64,000 nucleotides of DNA from Tubulanus polymorphus. Its lineage: Eukaryota; Nemertea; Palaeonemertea; Tubulaniformes; Tubulanidae. Shown piece by piece: positions 1 through 60,587 of the stretch. The stretch's first letter is position 1; the number at the start of each line of letters is the position of its first letter. The DNA is taken from the NCBI RefSeq assembly GCF_964204645.1, contig NC_134027.1:24108485-24172484 (forward strand), written 5' to 3'. The translations under genes were made by a program, and so were the position numbers. A model generated the notes under the pieces. It ran no database searches. It had not been told where the DNA came from and saw only the letters and a list, made by a program, of their open reading frames with translations.

Positions 1-405
1 CCACAGCACGAACCCCGGCCTCACGATCCCCCGTGCGCAGGTACATGCCCAGCTAAGATGATGCCATTATTCTTTTTATCTTGAAATAGGGCTTGACCCT
101 GTTATTTATTTGATTGGTAGATTTCATTTGATTTGTCTTGATTTAGTGTCCCTCACAAAGCCACCATACCTGCCGCGAGCGAAACAGGGATGCCATCATT
201 AGCCAATCAGTAATCCTACTTTATCTTAGCCTGGGTTTTTCCATTTATCATCCACGAAATTTGCCTCATGAATTATGAAAGAGGCAATCTGATTTCGTGT
301 GGCAAACCAGCGCATGTACCTGTACACCCGATCTAGCGTGGCAGAGGGCCGTGGCTGAGTGTAGCCATGTGCAGGCATCTAAGTCACTGAAAATCAAATC
401 TCTAC
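1..405. other. NUAK intron 3, partial
   Basis: No coding similarity was found on either strand. The stretch runs off the left edge and presumably separates catalytic-loop exon 3 from the DFG exon. Confidence 0.6.
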
Positions 406-623
406 CTTCGCGTTGTTATTCTCGTCGAGGACGATATTTTCGAGTTTCAAATCGCGGTGAACGATGCCGGCTTTGTGACAGTGATGAACGGCCGACACGA
501 TCTGTCGGTAAAACTTGCGCGCGTCCGTCTCGCCGAGCACTTTCTTGTCGCTGATGTAGTCGTACAGTTCCCCGCCGGCGGCGAATTCCATCACCAGGAT
601 TATCTTCTCTTTATTCTCGAATA
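406..623 (-). CDS. NUAK: NUAK coding exon 3 (hinge and catalytic loop)
   Basis: This 218-nt exon has a strong T-rich acceptor ending CAG (624-626 on the complement) and donor GTAGAG (405-400). It ends in phase 0 after NNNAK. It encodes [16 protein letters not shown], the helix-E region and [11 protein letters not shown] with the catalytic aspartate. The next expected exon would begin at the DFG segment. I do not see it in 1-405. Confidence 0.92.
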
Positions 624-3600
624 CTGAAAAACGAAAAAAACGTATTTCATAAATCCAGATGAAATACGTTCGCAAGTTTTTGTTATAACAACACCAATTA
701 TAGAACTAATTCTAGACAATTCACTGTAAAGATTTCTGGACCTCTTCTCTGGAATACCATCCCTAAACCGATTCGTAATTTTACTAGTTTATCAGTATTT
801 CAACGTAAATATTTAAAATTCCTTAAATTATCGTGATTATGTATTATGAACATCCATGTTGCATTTCTATGTTTGAATGTATTTGCTGATGCAATGTGCG
901 TGTAGTGTGCATGTGTAAGAGTGAATTTGCATGAATGTTAATTTCTTTGTTTTGGGGTGGCACGGCTCCGATAGATCCTTAAGATCTCTCTGTGTAGCCC
1001 ACATTTTCTTGTTACATTTTTTCACTGTTATGAGGAGAGAATCCCACAATGATAATAAAAAGTCCGAAAATGAAACTTCGAGATAGTAGTTTATTTCAAC
1101 GTTTCGACTATATCCTAATAGTCATCTTCAGGAATAATGAGATACTACAGAAATTATGAGATATATATACAATCCAGAGACAAAGAGACTAATTCAAGTA
1201 ATCACTTGAGTAATCACTGATTACTTGAATTAGTCTCTTTGTCTCTGGATTGTATATATATCTCATAATTTCTGTAGTATCTCATTATTCCTGAAGATGA
1301 CTATTAGGATATAGTCGAAACGTTGAAATAAACTACTATCTCGAAGTTTCATTTTCGGACTTTTTATTATCATTGTGGGATTCTCTCCTCATCGCGTCAA
1401 CACGGATATTGTGTTCTACCTATCGTTTTCACTGTTATATTATATAATATCAATCATGTAATAATGTAACAACCAAACGATAAATAAATACTACTATACT
1501 ATACTATACCTAAAATCTTATACATTTATCCAGAAAAAAGACTCTTTGTTCTGGATCGTATATATAAAATCCAGAAAATATTTCTTCAATCTAGAGGAGT
1601 TTTTAAGCAGTCGAGGAGTAAAATATGAACCCGGTTATTTGATTCATGGTTAGTTCAACCATATAGTCGTTCATATATCTTCACGATCGATCAGGATGGT
1701 CTTTTTATCACCTTTACTGTATTGGCTTTTCGCTTTAAAGGTCGAATTTCGTCATCATCTTTTGCCCATCAGCGATGAAGGCACAACGCGCCGCGATTTT
1801 TAGCGCAAAAAAAGAATAGAGCATTGTATATGGTATTGAAGAGTTTCGCTACGAGGCATCGATCACACTCGAGTATAAGCTGTAATTATAACCGATACAA
1901 TGACGATGAATACGTGTGATACGCGTATTAAACTGCTGCCTAATAAGGAAGTCCTTATAAAGAATAACGACTGAATAATCCAACTTTTAAATCTATGTTT
2001 TAGGAGAGAAGAGAGGGAGAGAGGGGGAGTGGGGAAGGGGAGTGGGTAGAGGGAGGGAAGATTATGCGCGCTGCGTGTGAGGGAGAGGTGAGATGGAGAG
2101 GGATGGTACTGAAATGTGAACTATTGCCTAATTAGGAAGTCTAACGTGATTGCCGCGTTTCGTGATGACGACAGATTCGACCTTAGAATTGACCACAGAA
2201 AGAGTGAGAGCGCAGGCAGAGTGAGACGGGAATGCAGAATGGGGGATGACGTGGATAGAGCGAGAGAGAGAGAGAGAGGGCAGGGATGGTGCTACAGAGA
2301 GCAGAAAGGAAGACAATAAATATAGATGTAATTCGATAATGTTGAAATGAACGACGTTATTACGACTGACGTCTGCTATCCACCCACTACTACTGCACTA
2401 ACACTGTAACGAGATTAGCAATAGTCACCCAGAGTCGTCTTAACAGGAAAACTATTGATGGACAAGAACTGGGTCCAGTTTCCCTTAAACAGGGCTGCCA
2501 ATCTCTGAATTGTACTATCAGTAACAAATTGAATTTTTTTCAGTGACATTTCAATGAAATGAGGAAGAAAATGTTCAAATTAATCAGTAAGACCTTCAGT
2601 AAGATCTTTCATATTTCTGTATGCATCGAACAAATTGAAACAGTATTTTTCATCATAAAAGAGTAACAAATACTGAAAATCAGAAACAGTTGAGTTTGGC
2701 AGCTCTGCTAAAAAGTTCAACTCGAAACTTTTGGTGTATTTGCCATAGGTTATTTTCATGTTTCCAACGTGGAACAACTCAAACTTAACCGTTTTTTTGG
2801 TTTAAACTTTTTCATGAAACCGGGCTTGGAAGTTTCAAATTTGAAAATCCCACACCAAATGATTCAACCTTTATTGTGATCAATCATCAATTTCACCAAA
2901 AATTGTCCACCCACAGTCCGCTATACTACATATAGTTTTCAATCTGGTACACTGCAAAGTTTTGTAAAAAGAAAATCGACGTAAAAAACAACGGCCTATA
3001 ATCATATGCGCTGGTACAGCTTGCATTGTGTCACTTATTGTATATATTAAATTCAATTCCTTGGAAATATTAATTACATAATTGAAATGATGATATTTGT
3101 AGCATTTATATATGATGGACATAAATATCATATCGTATCAAGGGACAAAAAAAATTTTCTTCAAGTTGGACCCAATTTCCGACCATTTTACAAATCCCCT
3201 GAGTTTTCCATATGATTTAACACAAACGTCCCCACGAAATTTCGAGGTTTGAAATGTAATAAAATTCATTCATTTTCTATTGAATCAAAAACTGATAAAG
3301 AGAAACAAGTGGTCAATAATATTATCTGAATTCCCCGAGTTTTCCCAGGTTTTTGATAAAATATGTCAAATTCGAGAGTTTTCTAGACTTTCCAGCTCAG
3401 TGGCTACCACGTTCTGAGACCAAAAAATATTTCAAGCTGTTTTTCTGTTGAACGCGTGAATCACTGATACTGTTGGGCTCATTACTGCATTACGACGACC
3501 AATGATGGCATTTAAAAGGTTTCAGCTGGCTAAACGCTATTGAAGAGGGGGCAGGTGATAATGATACTTTGTGGGTGGAATTCGGAGGACGGATAAATCG

Positions 3601-6264
3601 CCGCGAGAGGTGTGGGTTTAAATTGAGTCTGAACGGCAGTTAAAGCGTTAATGACATTGATTGACAATGAGGGGGAGGCGACATAAATAATGTATCGATT
3701 CGTAGGCGAAAATACCTAAAAATACTAAAGAGTCACTCGGGCTTCCGCGTTTCAATTTCAATCTAAGTCCAATCCTCTTTGGAAATAAATCAATCAATAT
3801 TAATGGAGCAAAACATCATTTCGAAATATATACATATAGAAATATAACGTTTTTCTTTCACATTTCATATCTTCATTTTCCATCTAATTTTGTTATTTTT
3901 CTTGGCATGTTTCGCATCAATTGAATTAAATTCAACCCAATTTTTGCTCTTTTCTATTTTAAATGGAAAATACTCAGCCCTAATGAAATAATGTCCTTTC
4001 ATTTTCCGCATGGCGCGATTACAGGATTCTTATAGATAAACGATTCAAAAAATTCCCCGATATTCCGATGACTTTCCCTGACCCACAACCGGTACCCGTT
4101 TAAACTACAAGATATATCCTCAGTGGAGGCTGTTTCTTATCGAGTGGTTCCTTACGCCACTCGTCACCAGCAAGAACAACCAAAGGCACCAAAAATTCAA
4201 ATTTCCAGACTTTTAACCGATTTTCAAAGCCGGCCAGGATTCACGGATTTTCTCTGTTGAATAGTAATAGTAATTTAATTTCTATAGCCCCCTTTTCACT
4301 GTGATTCAATGTTCAGAGGCACTTTCCATTAAATGTGTATTGTTACCCCAAACCTCTAACTTTTACCATTTATCAGTCATCCCTCCCTGAGAAATAACAT
4401 CTTAGCAGCTGTCAGGCGCTCAGCAGTCATCTATCAGACCGGGTACCCATTTACTCCTGGGTGTAGGACACTACAGTAACTTAAGGGGGGGGGCGGGGGG
4501 TGGTGGTGCGACTTGACATCAAACCCACGTCGACCACATCGCTTACTCATAAATAAATCTAGAAGTCCGCGATGATCTGTAAGAACCGTGCAAATAGAAT
4601 TTTGATCCTCAATTCTATTCGAGGATGAATTCGGATATTTTCAACTACAGACAGTCAGTAGCAAAGCCGTCGCTGTAGACGGCGTAGGCCGAGCTCGCTT
4701 CAATCAACAGTCGGTGTTACCTTCAGTTATATTGACTATGTGTGGGTGTTGTAAAGACGACATGATTTTGATTTCGCGTTGTATTCGTATCATGTCCTCT
4801 TCGTGATGAATCTTGCGTTTGCGAATGTACTTGATGGCCACCTACAATATTTTTAGAAAACGAGAGAAAGAGACGGAGAAAAATTATGACTCGTCGCGGA
4901 ACTCTCGATTGAAATTAGAGCGTACGTATTCATTCATTCCGCTAAAAATAACATCATTACTCGGCGCTCGTTCAAGGTTTCAACGATTAGATGTTTCCTT
5001 TTAAAATGGAATCAGCGGACTTAACACGTCACTGACAGTTGAGTGGGTTTGGTTCGTCTCAAGAAGCAGTTCCAAAGTTGTGTGAATTTAATTTTGTCTT
5101 AATATCCAGTTCCAAAGTTGTGTGGATTTAATTTTGTCTTTAAATCCAGTTCCACCGTTGTGTGGGTTTTATTTGACTCTGAATTCAGTTTTACAGTTAT
5201 ATGGGCTTAGTTTCCGTTGCCACAGTTGTGTGGGTTTGATTTGACTCTGAATCCAATTCCACAATCATGTGATCCACTGTCCACAGTTGTGTAGGTTTAA
5301 TTCATCTCTGGATCCAATTCCACAGTTGAGTGGGTTTCATTTGATAGTGGATCCAATTCCACAGTTGTGTGGATTTAATTTGACTGTGAATCCAATTCCA
5401 CAGTTGCATGGGTTTAATTTGACTGTGGATCCAGTTACACGGCTATGGGTTAAATTTGACTCTGGATCCAGTTTCACAGCCATGTGATCCAGTTACACAC
5501 TTGAGTGGTTAATTTGACAGACATTTTAACTCAAGTGCGCAATCAAATGACAGTATTGAACACTGTCGTCGATTAGACCTAAGCCTATCGAACAAGTTTA
5601 TCAATAACTCAATAAGACAAGCTGATACAAGTTGATAAATTAGTCATCGAACAATCCTTCTAGTCAGAAGCAATATACAATGCGAAAGTGAAAATGAAAT
5701 ATCGCAATTAAGTAAATTGTAGAGAAATAATTGACAATTAAGAAAGAAACTCTCAAATCCAAACTGGGTCTAACAGTAGAGAGCATCATATTGATTAGTC
5801 ATGATATTCAAGGCCTTGAAGATTCATTCCTATTTCATAACTTTACATGACCTCCAAGGACCGATATGAAACTGGATATATTTCGTCTTATTTTGTCCCT
5901 ACACAGTTCCAAAACTAATTTCATTGAAACGTCATCAGACAGTCAAATATCACAGGTATCATGTCGACCGAAAACCAGATTTTACACTCTAAATAAAGAG
6001 TAGGTTTTTTACTTTAAACTCAATCCACTTTGAGAAAATATACTATATAAAAATTCCAGTTTCATGCAAGATCTTAAAAATTCAAAGCAGATATAGAAAC
6101 AAGAATGAATCGATCGAACCTACCTTTTCGCCGGTATTTTTGTCTTTCGCGAGTTTCACTTTTCCGTACGTGCCTTCGCCGAGAGTCCGCAGAATTTCGA
6201 ACCGGTTTTTTAGGTTATGCCGGTGATGGTGGTAGGGCACATTTTTCGCTTCTAACGAAATCAT
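406..6264 (-). CDS. NUAK: NUAK-family SNF1/AMPK-related protein kinase, first three coding exons (5' part of gene)
   Basis: This is a serine/threonine kinase of the AMPK-related NUAK (ARK5/SNARK) group. Family members are activated by LKB1 and act on myosin phosphatase, adhesion and stress responses. Three minus-strand exons (6264-6124, 4841-4721, 623-406) join in phases 0 and 1 to 160 codons. In order they give a basic [13 protein letters not shown] leader, the glycine loop [12 protein letters not shown], the VAIK lysine, the helix-C segment [15 protein letters not shown], the hinge-region stretch [14 protein letters not shown] and the catalytic loop VHRDLKLEN. The HNLKNR leader, [10 protein letters not shown] and FENKEKI stretches point to NUAK rather than MARK, SIK or BRSK. 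The DFG motif, activation loop and tail should lie left of position 406, outside the window. The gene is divergent from filamin. Which vertebrate paralogue (NUAK1 or NUAK2) it corresponds to cannot be decided, and invertebrates often have a single copy. Confidence 0.9.
1030..1392. mobile_element. Fold-back element, near-perfect 175-bp inverted repeat (type A)
   Basis: Arms 1030-1204 and 1218-1392 are near-identical reverse complements around a 13-bp spacer. Ends begin ATGAGGAGAGAATCCCACAA. Each arm carries CTGAAGA, T, a six-base-pair stem (GACTAT/ATAGTC) and GAAAC (right arm 1291-1321). There is no coding potential, so it is probably a non-autonomous element. High arm identity suggests a recent origin or gene conversion between the arms. 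Confidence 0.85.
2490..2707. mobile_element. MITE-like element with CAGRGCTGCCAAMTC termini
   Basis: The left end reads CAGGGCTGCCAATCTCT and the right end is the reverse complement of CAGAGCTGCCAAACTC. The interior contains the CAGTAAGACC-type repeats also seen, inverted, in the copy at 38622-39000. It has no ORF of note. Confidence 0.65.
4721..4841 (-). CDS. NUAK: NUAK coding exon 2 (ATP lysine and helix C)
   Basis: This 121-nt exon has acceptor TTGTAG before 4841 and donor GTAACA after 4721. It starts in phase 0 with [16 protein letters not shown] and ends in phase 1, matching exon 3. It holds the beta-3 lysine (VAIK) and the helix-C glutamate in REIKIM. The NUAK-like [10 protein letters not shown] stretch follows. 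Confidence 0.9.
4842..6123. other. NUAK intron 1
   Basis: This 1.3-kb intron is dominated by a minisatellite at 5066-5515. I see no additional coding segment. Confidence 0.75.
5066..5515. repeat. Minisatellite, about 37-43 bp unit, about 11 copies
   Basis: Diverged units follow the pattern TCCAATTCCACAGTTGTGTG then GGTTTAATTTGACTCTGGA. The unit resembles the terminal inverted repeat of the element at 40091-40206. This suggests the array grew from one end of such an element. Confidence 0.85.
6124..6264 (-). CDS. NUAK: NUAK coding exon 1 (N-terminus and glycine-rich loop)
   Basis: The exon has 47 codons from ATG at 6264-6262 to the donor rc(GTAGGT) next to 6124, ending in phase 0 after TGEK. 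It carries the basic histidine-rich leader and the [15 protein letters not shown]-binding loop. The frame stays open for 16 further codons upstream of this ATG before a TAA, so a longer or spliced N-terminus is possible. The ATG is chosen because it is the only methionine before the conserved leader. Confidence 0.85.
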
Positions 6265-7232
6265 ATTTCCCGATTTTAGTCCGTATTCACAGCCAGATGT
6301 ATATTCCTTTTATTTCAAATCAACCTGGAATCGGAAGTAGAAAATTGTAATAAATTGGTAAAATTTTGATGAAGACCTAATTTATAGACCTGAATCAGTC
6401 ACAACATCCATGATGAAACAATAAATGTAAAATCCCACAATTGTTGAACGACATTTATCCAAAATACTACCCTGCGTATTACACTGATGATATTAGCCTG
6501 CCCTATAAATTGAAGTTCGTAACCAATGGGAATTCTAAGCCCGTAGGCCGTGCCAAAACGAACTACACGCGTAGCCATCCATTCAGAGAAAGGGATAGCT
6601 CCCAGTCCTATGATTTGAAACATTTAAATGTTGTAATAGCCTACATGAAAAGTCAGAGAAAGGCTTCAATTCCTATGATTTGGGATCTAGGAGCCAACAA
6701 ATTTTGTAATCATGAGAAAACAAAAAAATTCAATTTTCATGACTTGTGTCTTGATATCTTTGTCTCAATAGATACCTGATTCGTAGTTGCTTTATTGGAA
6801 GCCGCGTACTTAAGTTAACAAAAATAATACCGCATCGGCAGAACATCCACTTCGTAAGTAAGGCCAGTAATATAAGTAAACAATAAACATACCCACTTAC
6901 TCAAACCCGGAAGTAAAGTTTAGCTATCGTAAACAACTCATTTGAACCGACATTTCGTCGAATAAGCACAGAATTTTATCACTTCAACTTACACTCTACT
7001 CGCCGTCCTATCATCCTGAGTATTCCATCGGTATCCACGACATCCATAGAATGGTAAAAATGCCTTCGAATCGAATCTATTTAACGCGAATTCTCTCTCC
7101 TACTCCTACACACTTAGTAATGATTCATTCATAATCGCCAGAGCAACAAATTCAATCACGGTTTTATTGTTCAAGTCAACTAAATATTTATTGGTACAAT
7201 AACCAAACTCAAACTGTGGTGAACGGATAATA

Positions 7233-7379
7233 AGATAAAAACCCACTATGTTCAAATAGCTGACGATGATCTCTAGGGTGAGATCGAAACGTCGTGTATT
7301 TTAGATTTTAGATTTTTTTAATAAATAGATTCTCGATTTTAAAATTCTTTTAATTTGTACATAGTGTGGGTTTTTATCT
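7233..7379. mobile_element. Short inverted-repeat element (type B) with hammerhead-like core
   Basis: The termini AGATAAAAACCCACTATGT (7233-7251) and its near reverse complement (7359-7379) flank a motif at 7260-7294. The motif is CTGACGA, T, stem GATCTC/GAGATC, GAAACGTCG. The same left flank and terminus recur at about 53085-53160. It has no ORF. Confidence 0.7.
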
Positions 7380-7964
7380 GAAATATTTATTGTTATGATA
7401 ATGCGATGTTTTCGAATTTTGTCAGTTTTAAGATATTGCCCGTGGTTTGGAGTCCATATGGGGGATGATCCAAATCGTCGTCCAATCCGCGCAATAGCCT
7501 GTCATCATGGCTTTCCGTTTGAAAGCTGAAACAGGTCCCTTCAAACGGATTTTTAATTCTTTTGATGTGAAATGATTTATTTGCATAAAAGATTGTTACA
7601 GAGTTTACAAATGAATACACAATATATGGAAAACAATGTACCAATAAATTATGCGAGGAATTAGGAGAAGCCAAATTCAGCTAAAATCTGTAGTCGGAAT
7701 TTCATTTTGTCATTATCACCACCCGTATAAAATTGGTAAGTGTGTGGTATGTATCGGCTTCGTGTTACACTGGAATGCGATCGTTGCCAAGAACTTGCCG
7801 CTAATCTACGAAAAAGATTACTGTCTTCCATCGATCTAACACAATCCGGTCGAAAGTATGCCTATTGCGATAATGTATCCCGACGCCTTTTCGTTGACTC
7901 CGTTCTATTCGGAAACATTAAAGGAAAGTCATGAATTCCGGGAACTTATTCTTTTAAATCTTCG

Positions 7965-8096
<132 letters not shown>

Positions 8097-10994
8097 ATTT
8101 AAAAAGATAAAATATGACGTGCATCTGACCCTAAAAATGATTTAGAAATAATGCGTTGAAACATACGGTGCATTCGCTTAATATATATTGCCTTTTTGGA
8201 AATCAAGTGACTCTTTTGGGATGTCCTTCTAAATTGGTATCCCGCCCCTCGAAAATATGTTCAACAAAAATATGAAGGAGAATGAATGAAGAAATTCCAC
8301 ACTTCGAACTTAATTATACGATAGAATTTATCATTTTGAAACCACAACGTTTTCACTAACAGCCATCATGAGATGGAATGACCAGAAAAACCAGTGACAA
8401 GGTAACGAAGGAGAATATTTCTTTTTATGAATCTGACGATGTTTGTTTTCTATATCGTCATTAATTCTGCCACAGTGTTCACTAATTGAAGTTATTTACC
8501 CAAAAGAGGATATTTAGTCATAAGAGAAGGATTCGGCATTGACTTATCGTGATCTTTGTGTGTAGCGCCATATACGGTTTGAAAAACGGAAAACCACAGG
8601 AAATTGTTGTTCCAGCATTGCTACAATATTTCCGTCTAATCGAATGTAGTCTATTTTAGTACACGTATACGACTGTTTTATAGGAAACCGGGCCGGGTTG
8701 AGTGATTGGAAACCCTTACCTCATGCTCGACCCCAACCGCCAACGCGTTTTATGTATAATATGTAAATAAACTCGGAGATGTAAATAAATCGTCCTCGAC
8801 ACATACGTTACTTACATTAAACCGCACTCGAATCTCGCCGGGTTCTATCTGTTTGTATTTCACGTTTACTCGCGACACGGAGGTATTTCGATCGATAAAG
8901 CGCGCCGCGATTATTATATTCAAGGATAAACAGTGTCTGAACACATTCGACGAGAAAAGTGTCGATTACGCGTGGAATTTTTGCGAAGAAATTTTCGGAC
9001 TTGCTTGGAATAGTAAATAACGATTCAAAACTCAACATTTGGTGAGTGCACACTCGAAATTTATTTGATCAGGTTCTAAAACTTGTTTGAACTAGGCATC
9101 ATTTTAGACCCCTGGGAATATTCGCACGGCCGAAGTTTAGTTTTAGTACCGGACTGAGCCGATTCATTTCACCGGAGTTTGTATAAGTTAATACCAGTAT
9201 TAAAGTTGGTTTAAAAAAAAATTCAAACCATTATTTTAAGCCCCTTTACCTGAAAAGGGACAGAAGATTTCCCCCATCTACGACAATCTACCATGTGTAT
9301 TGAAGAGACTAAGGGAATTATCAAATTAATTTCTAAACATCTCTACCAAATATGGCCCAAAAGACGTAATTGTTTAGGGGACCAGTCGCAATTCCCAAGC
9401 GTAGTACATGCACAATTTCATTTAAGTACTGTAAGATATTTTTCAATATATAAGTACTGTATGATTTATATATGGGCCATCTATAATACGGTTGTTTTTT
9501 GTACGAATGATGAATGAATTGACAATTCAAATGTCAATTGCCTGTCCTCGATCTACGCGTAAAAAAATATATATTACGTCTGCAATAATGTAGGCCAATC
9601 GTAGAAAACAAGTATCATTCGATTAAAGGGCGAAATTACTTTTCTGTATTTACGCGTATAAATCCTCCAAACATCAACATTGGGCCCTTCATTTGTCTGG
9701 TCAAAGGCCGAAAACCGGGTCTCGTTACGTAAAATTACGATAGATGGCGAAGTGGTGTTTACACGCAGAATACTACTTATAACATTTTTCCGAGAAATTA
9801 CCATCAATCATCGTTAGAAACCGAGAGAACCCTGTTTGAACTTTTGTGGGCCAATTTCCTCGCAATATACTGTGTCTGTGCGGTTTCCGGATTCATCTGG
9901 AACTGGTGACGAAGCGCCGGTCCATTTCCAACACGCCACCGGGACTTTCTCATCCCCGAACAGGTGTAAGTTCGCCCCCACACACATCGCCCGCAGAGAC
10001 GCGCGGCGAGACTGATAATGAAAACATTTTACTCTTGATACACCTCACCCTTTCCAAATTAGGCACGAAACTAACATCTGATCGACTGTGAGTGGGGGGT
10101 ATTTATAACTTCACATTAGCAGCCGAGAAGCTGCTATCATCTAGGTCAGAGCAGACGTCTTCGCCAATCGTTGGCTTCCGTACTGATGGGGTATCTGCAA
10201 CAGGGGTGTAGGCGATGAGTTTTGTAATTTGAGATTCGCTAATACATTCTTATAGCTGACGTACAGTTTTGTTTTCAGTCGGCCATTAGCCGTCGAAGGA
10301 TTAGTTTCTTGGGTTGTAACCTCCCTTTTCTACAGTACTAAACCAACAACACGGTTGTTCATTCAACGGATTTATTCCTTAGTTTTCAGGCAGGTTTTAT
10401 TATTTATCAATACTTTGCTTGCATGAACTTCGATAACTTTTCAGGAATTCAAAACCGTTCGTGCAGGAATTTTTGAGGTATGCAATTACGTAATTTTTTC
10501 AAATGAGTAAGCGAAAATTGTTTGGTCAAATGATCAGTTCTGGATGAAAAGAAATCGCAGGTTTATTAATGGATTTTTGCACATTTTAGATGTAAACTTA
10601 CGCAATGAAAATATCTATAAATTAGACATGCGAATTATAATATATATGGTGGAATTTATAGGATAAAACAGTATTTCATTTGCTGTGTCGATTAAATTGA
10701 GGATTTCTCTTTTTCAACTCCAGGTAGTTAACAATATTCTTCTTGCATTTGCGCCGGATTCGAACTATTTTTGGGCAAAATCCCTACCACGATCCGATGT
10801 AAATGAAAAACCCGTGGTTTCAATATCAAATTGATGAAATTATTTTGAGGAAAAACACACACGCGCGTGTAGTCTTTTGAAATTGTCGTTATTGTGGGAT
10901 TCGACCCGCGCGACTGTAAACAACACAGGTCGTTTCGATTGCCTACTCGTGTAGACACGACTATCAAACTGCCAAGCTGTCAAAATAATAAATC

Positions 10995-11000
10995 TATAAA
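10995..11000 (+). promoter_or_regulatory. Possible TATA box for filamin
   Basis: TATAAA lies 170 nt upstream of the filamin ATG, in a plausible position for a short 5' UTR. The sequence is AT-rich, so a chance match is likely. Confidence 0.2.
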
Positions 11001-11169
11001 ATCTGCCATTAAAATTAGATAAAACAAGACAAAATAATTGACGAAACATTGTTTAATTGATTTTGTTAATGATTTTACTGCTCATTTTTCGTGTTTTGAA
11101 GCGAAATTAACGAAATGTACATCTGGGTCGTTGTAGTGAGAATTATTAAAGCACCCGATCAACGTCACC

Positions 11170-60587
<49,418 letters not shown>

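Larger units (their letters stand above)
624..4720. other. NUAK intron 2
   Basis: This 4.1-kb intron contains a 363-bp palindrome (1030-1392) and a TIR element (2490-2707). It also has a GA-rich stretch near 2000-2290 and a fragment (about 3150-3410) resembling the CAGGGTGGC-type TIR family. I see no further exon. Confidence 0.75.

Noticed and set aside
6441-6779. 112-residue plus-strand ORF in the intergenic region
   Set aside because: No recognisable family, AT-rich codons, no splice or promoter context supporting it.
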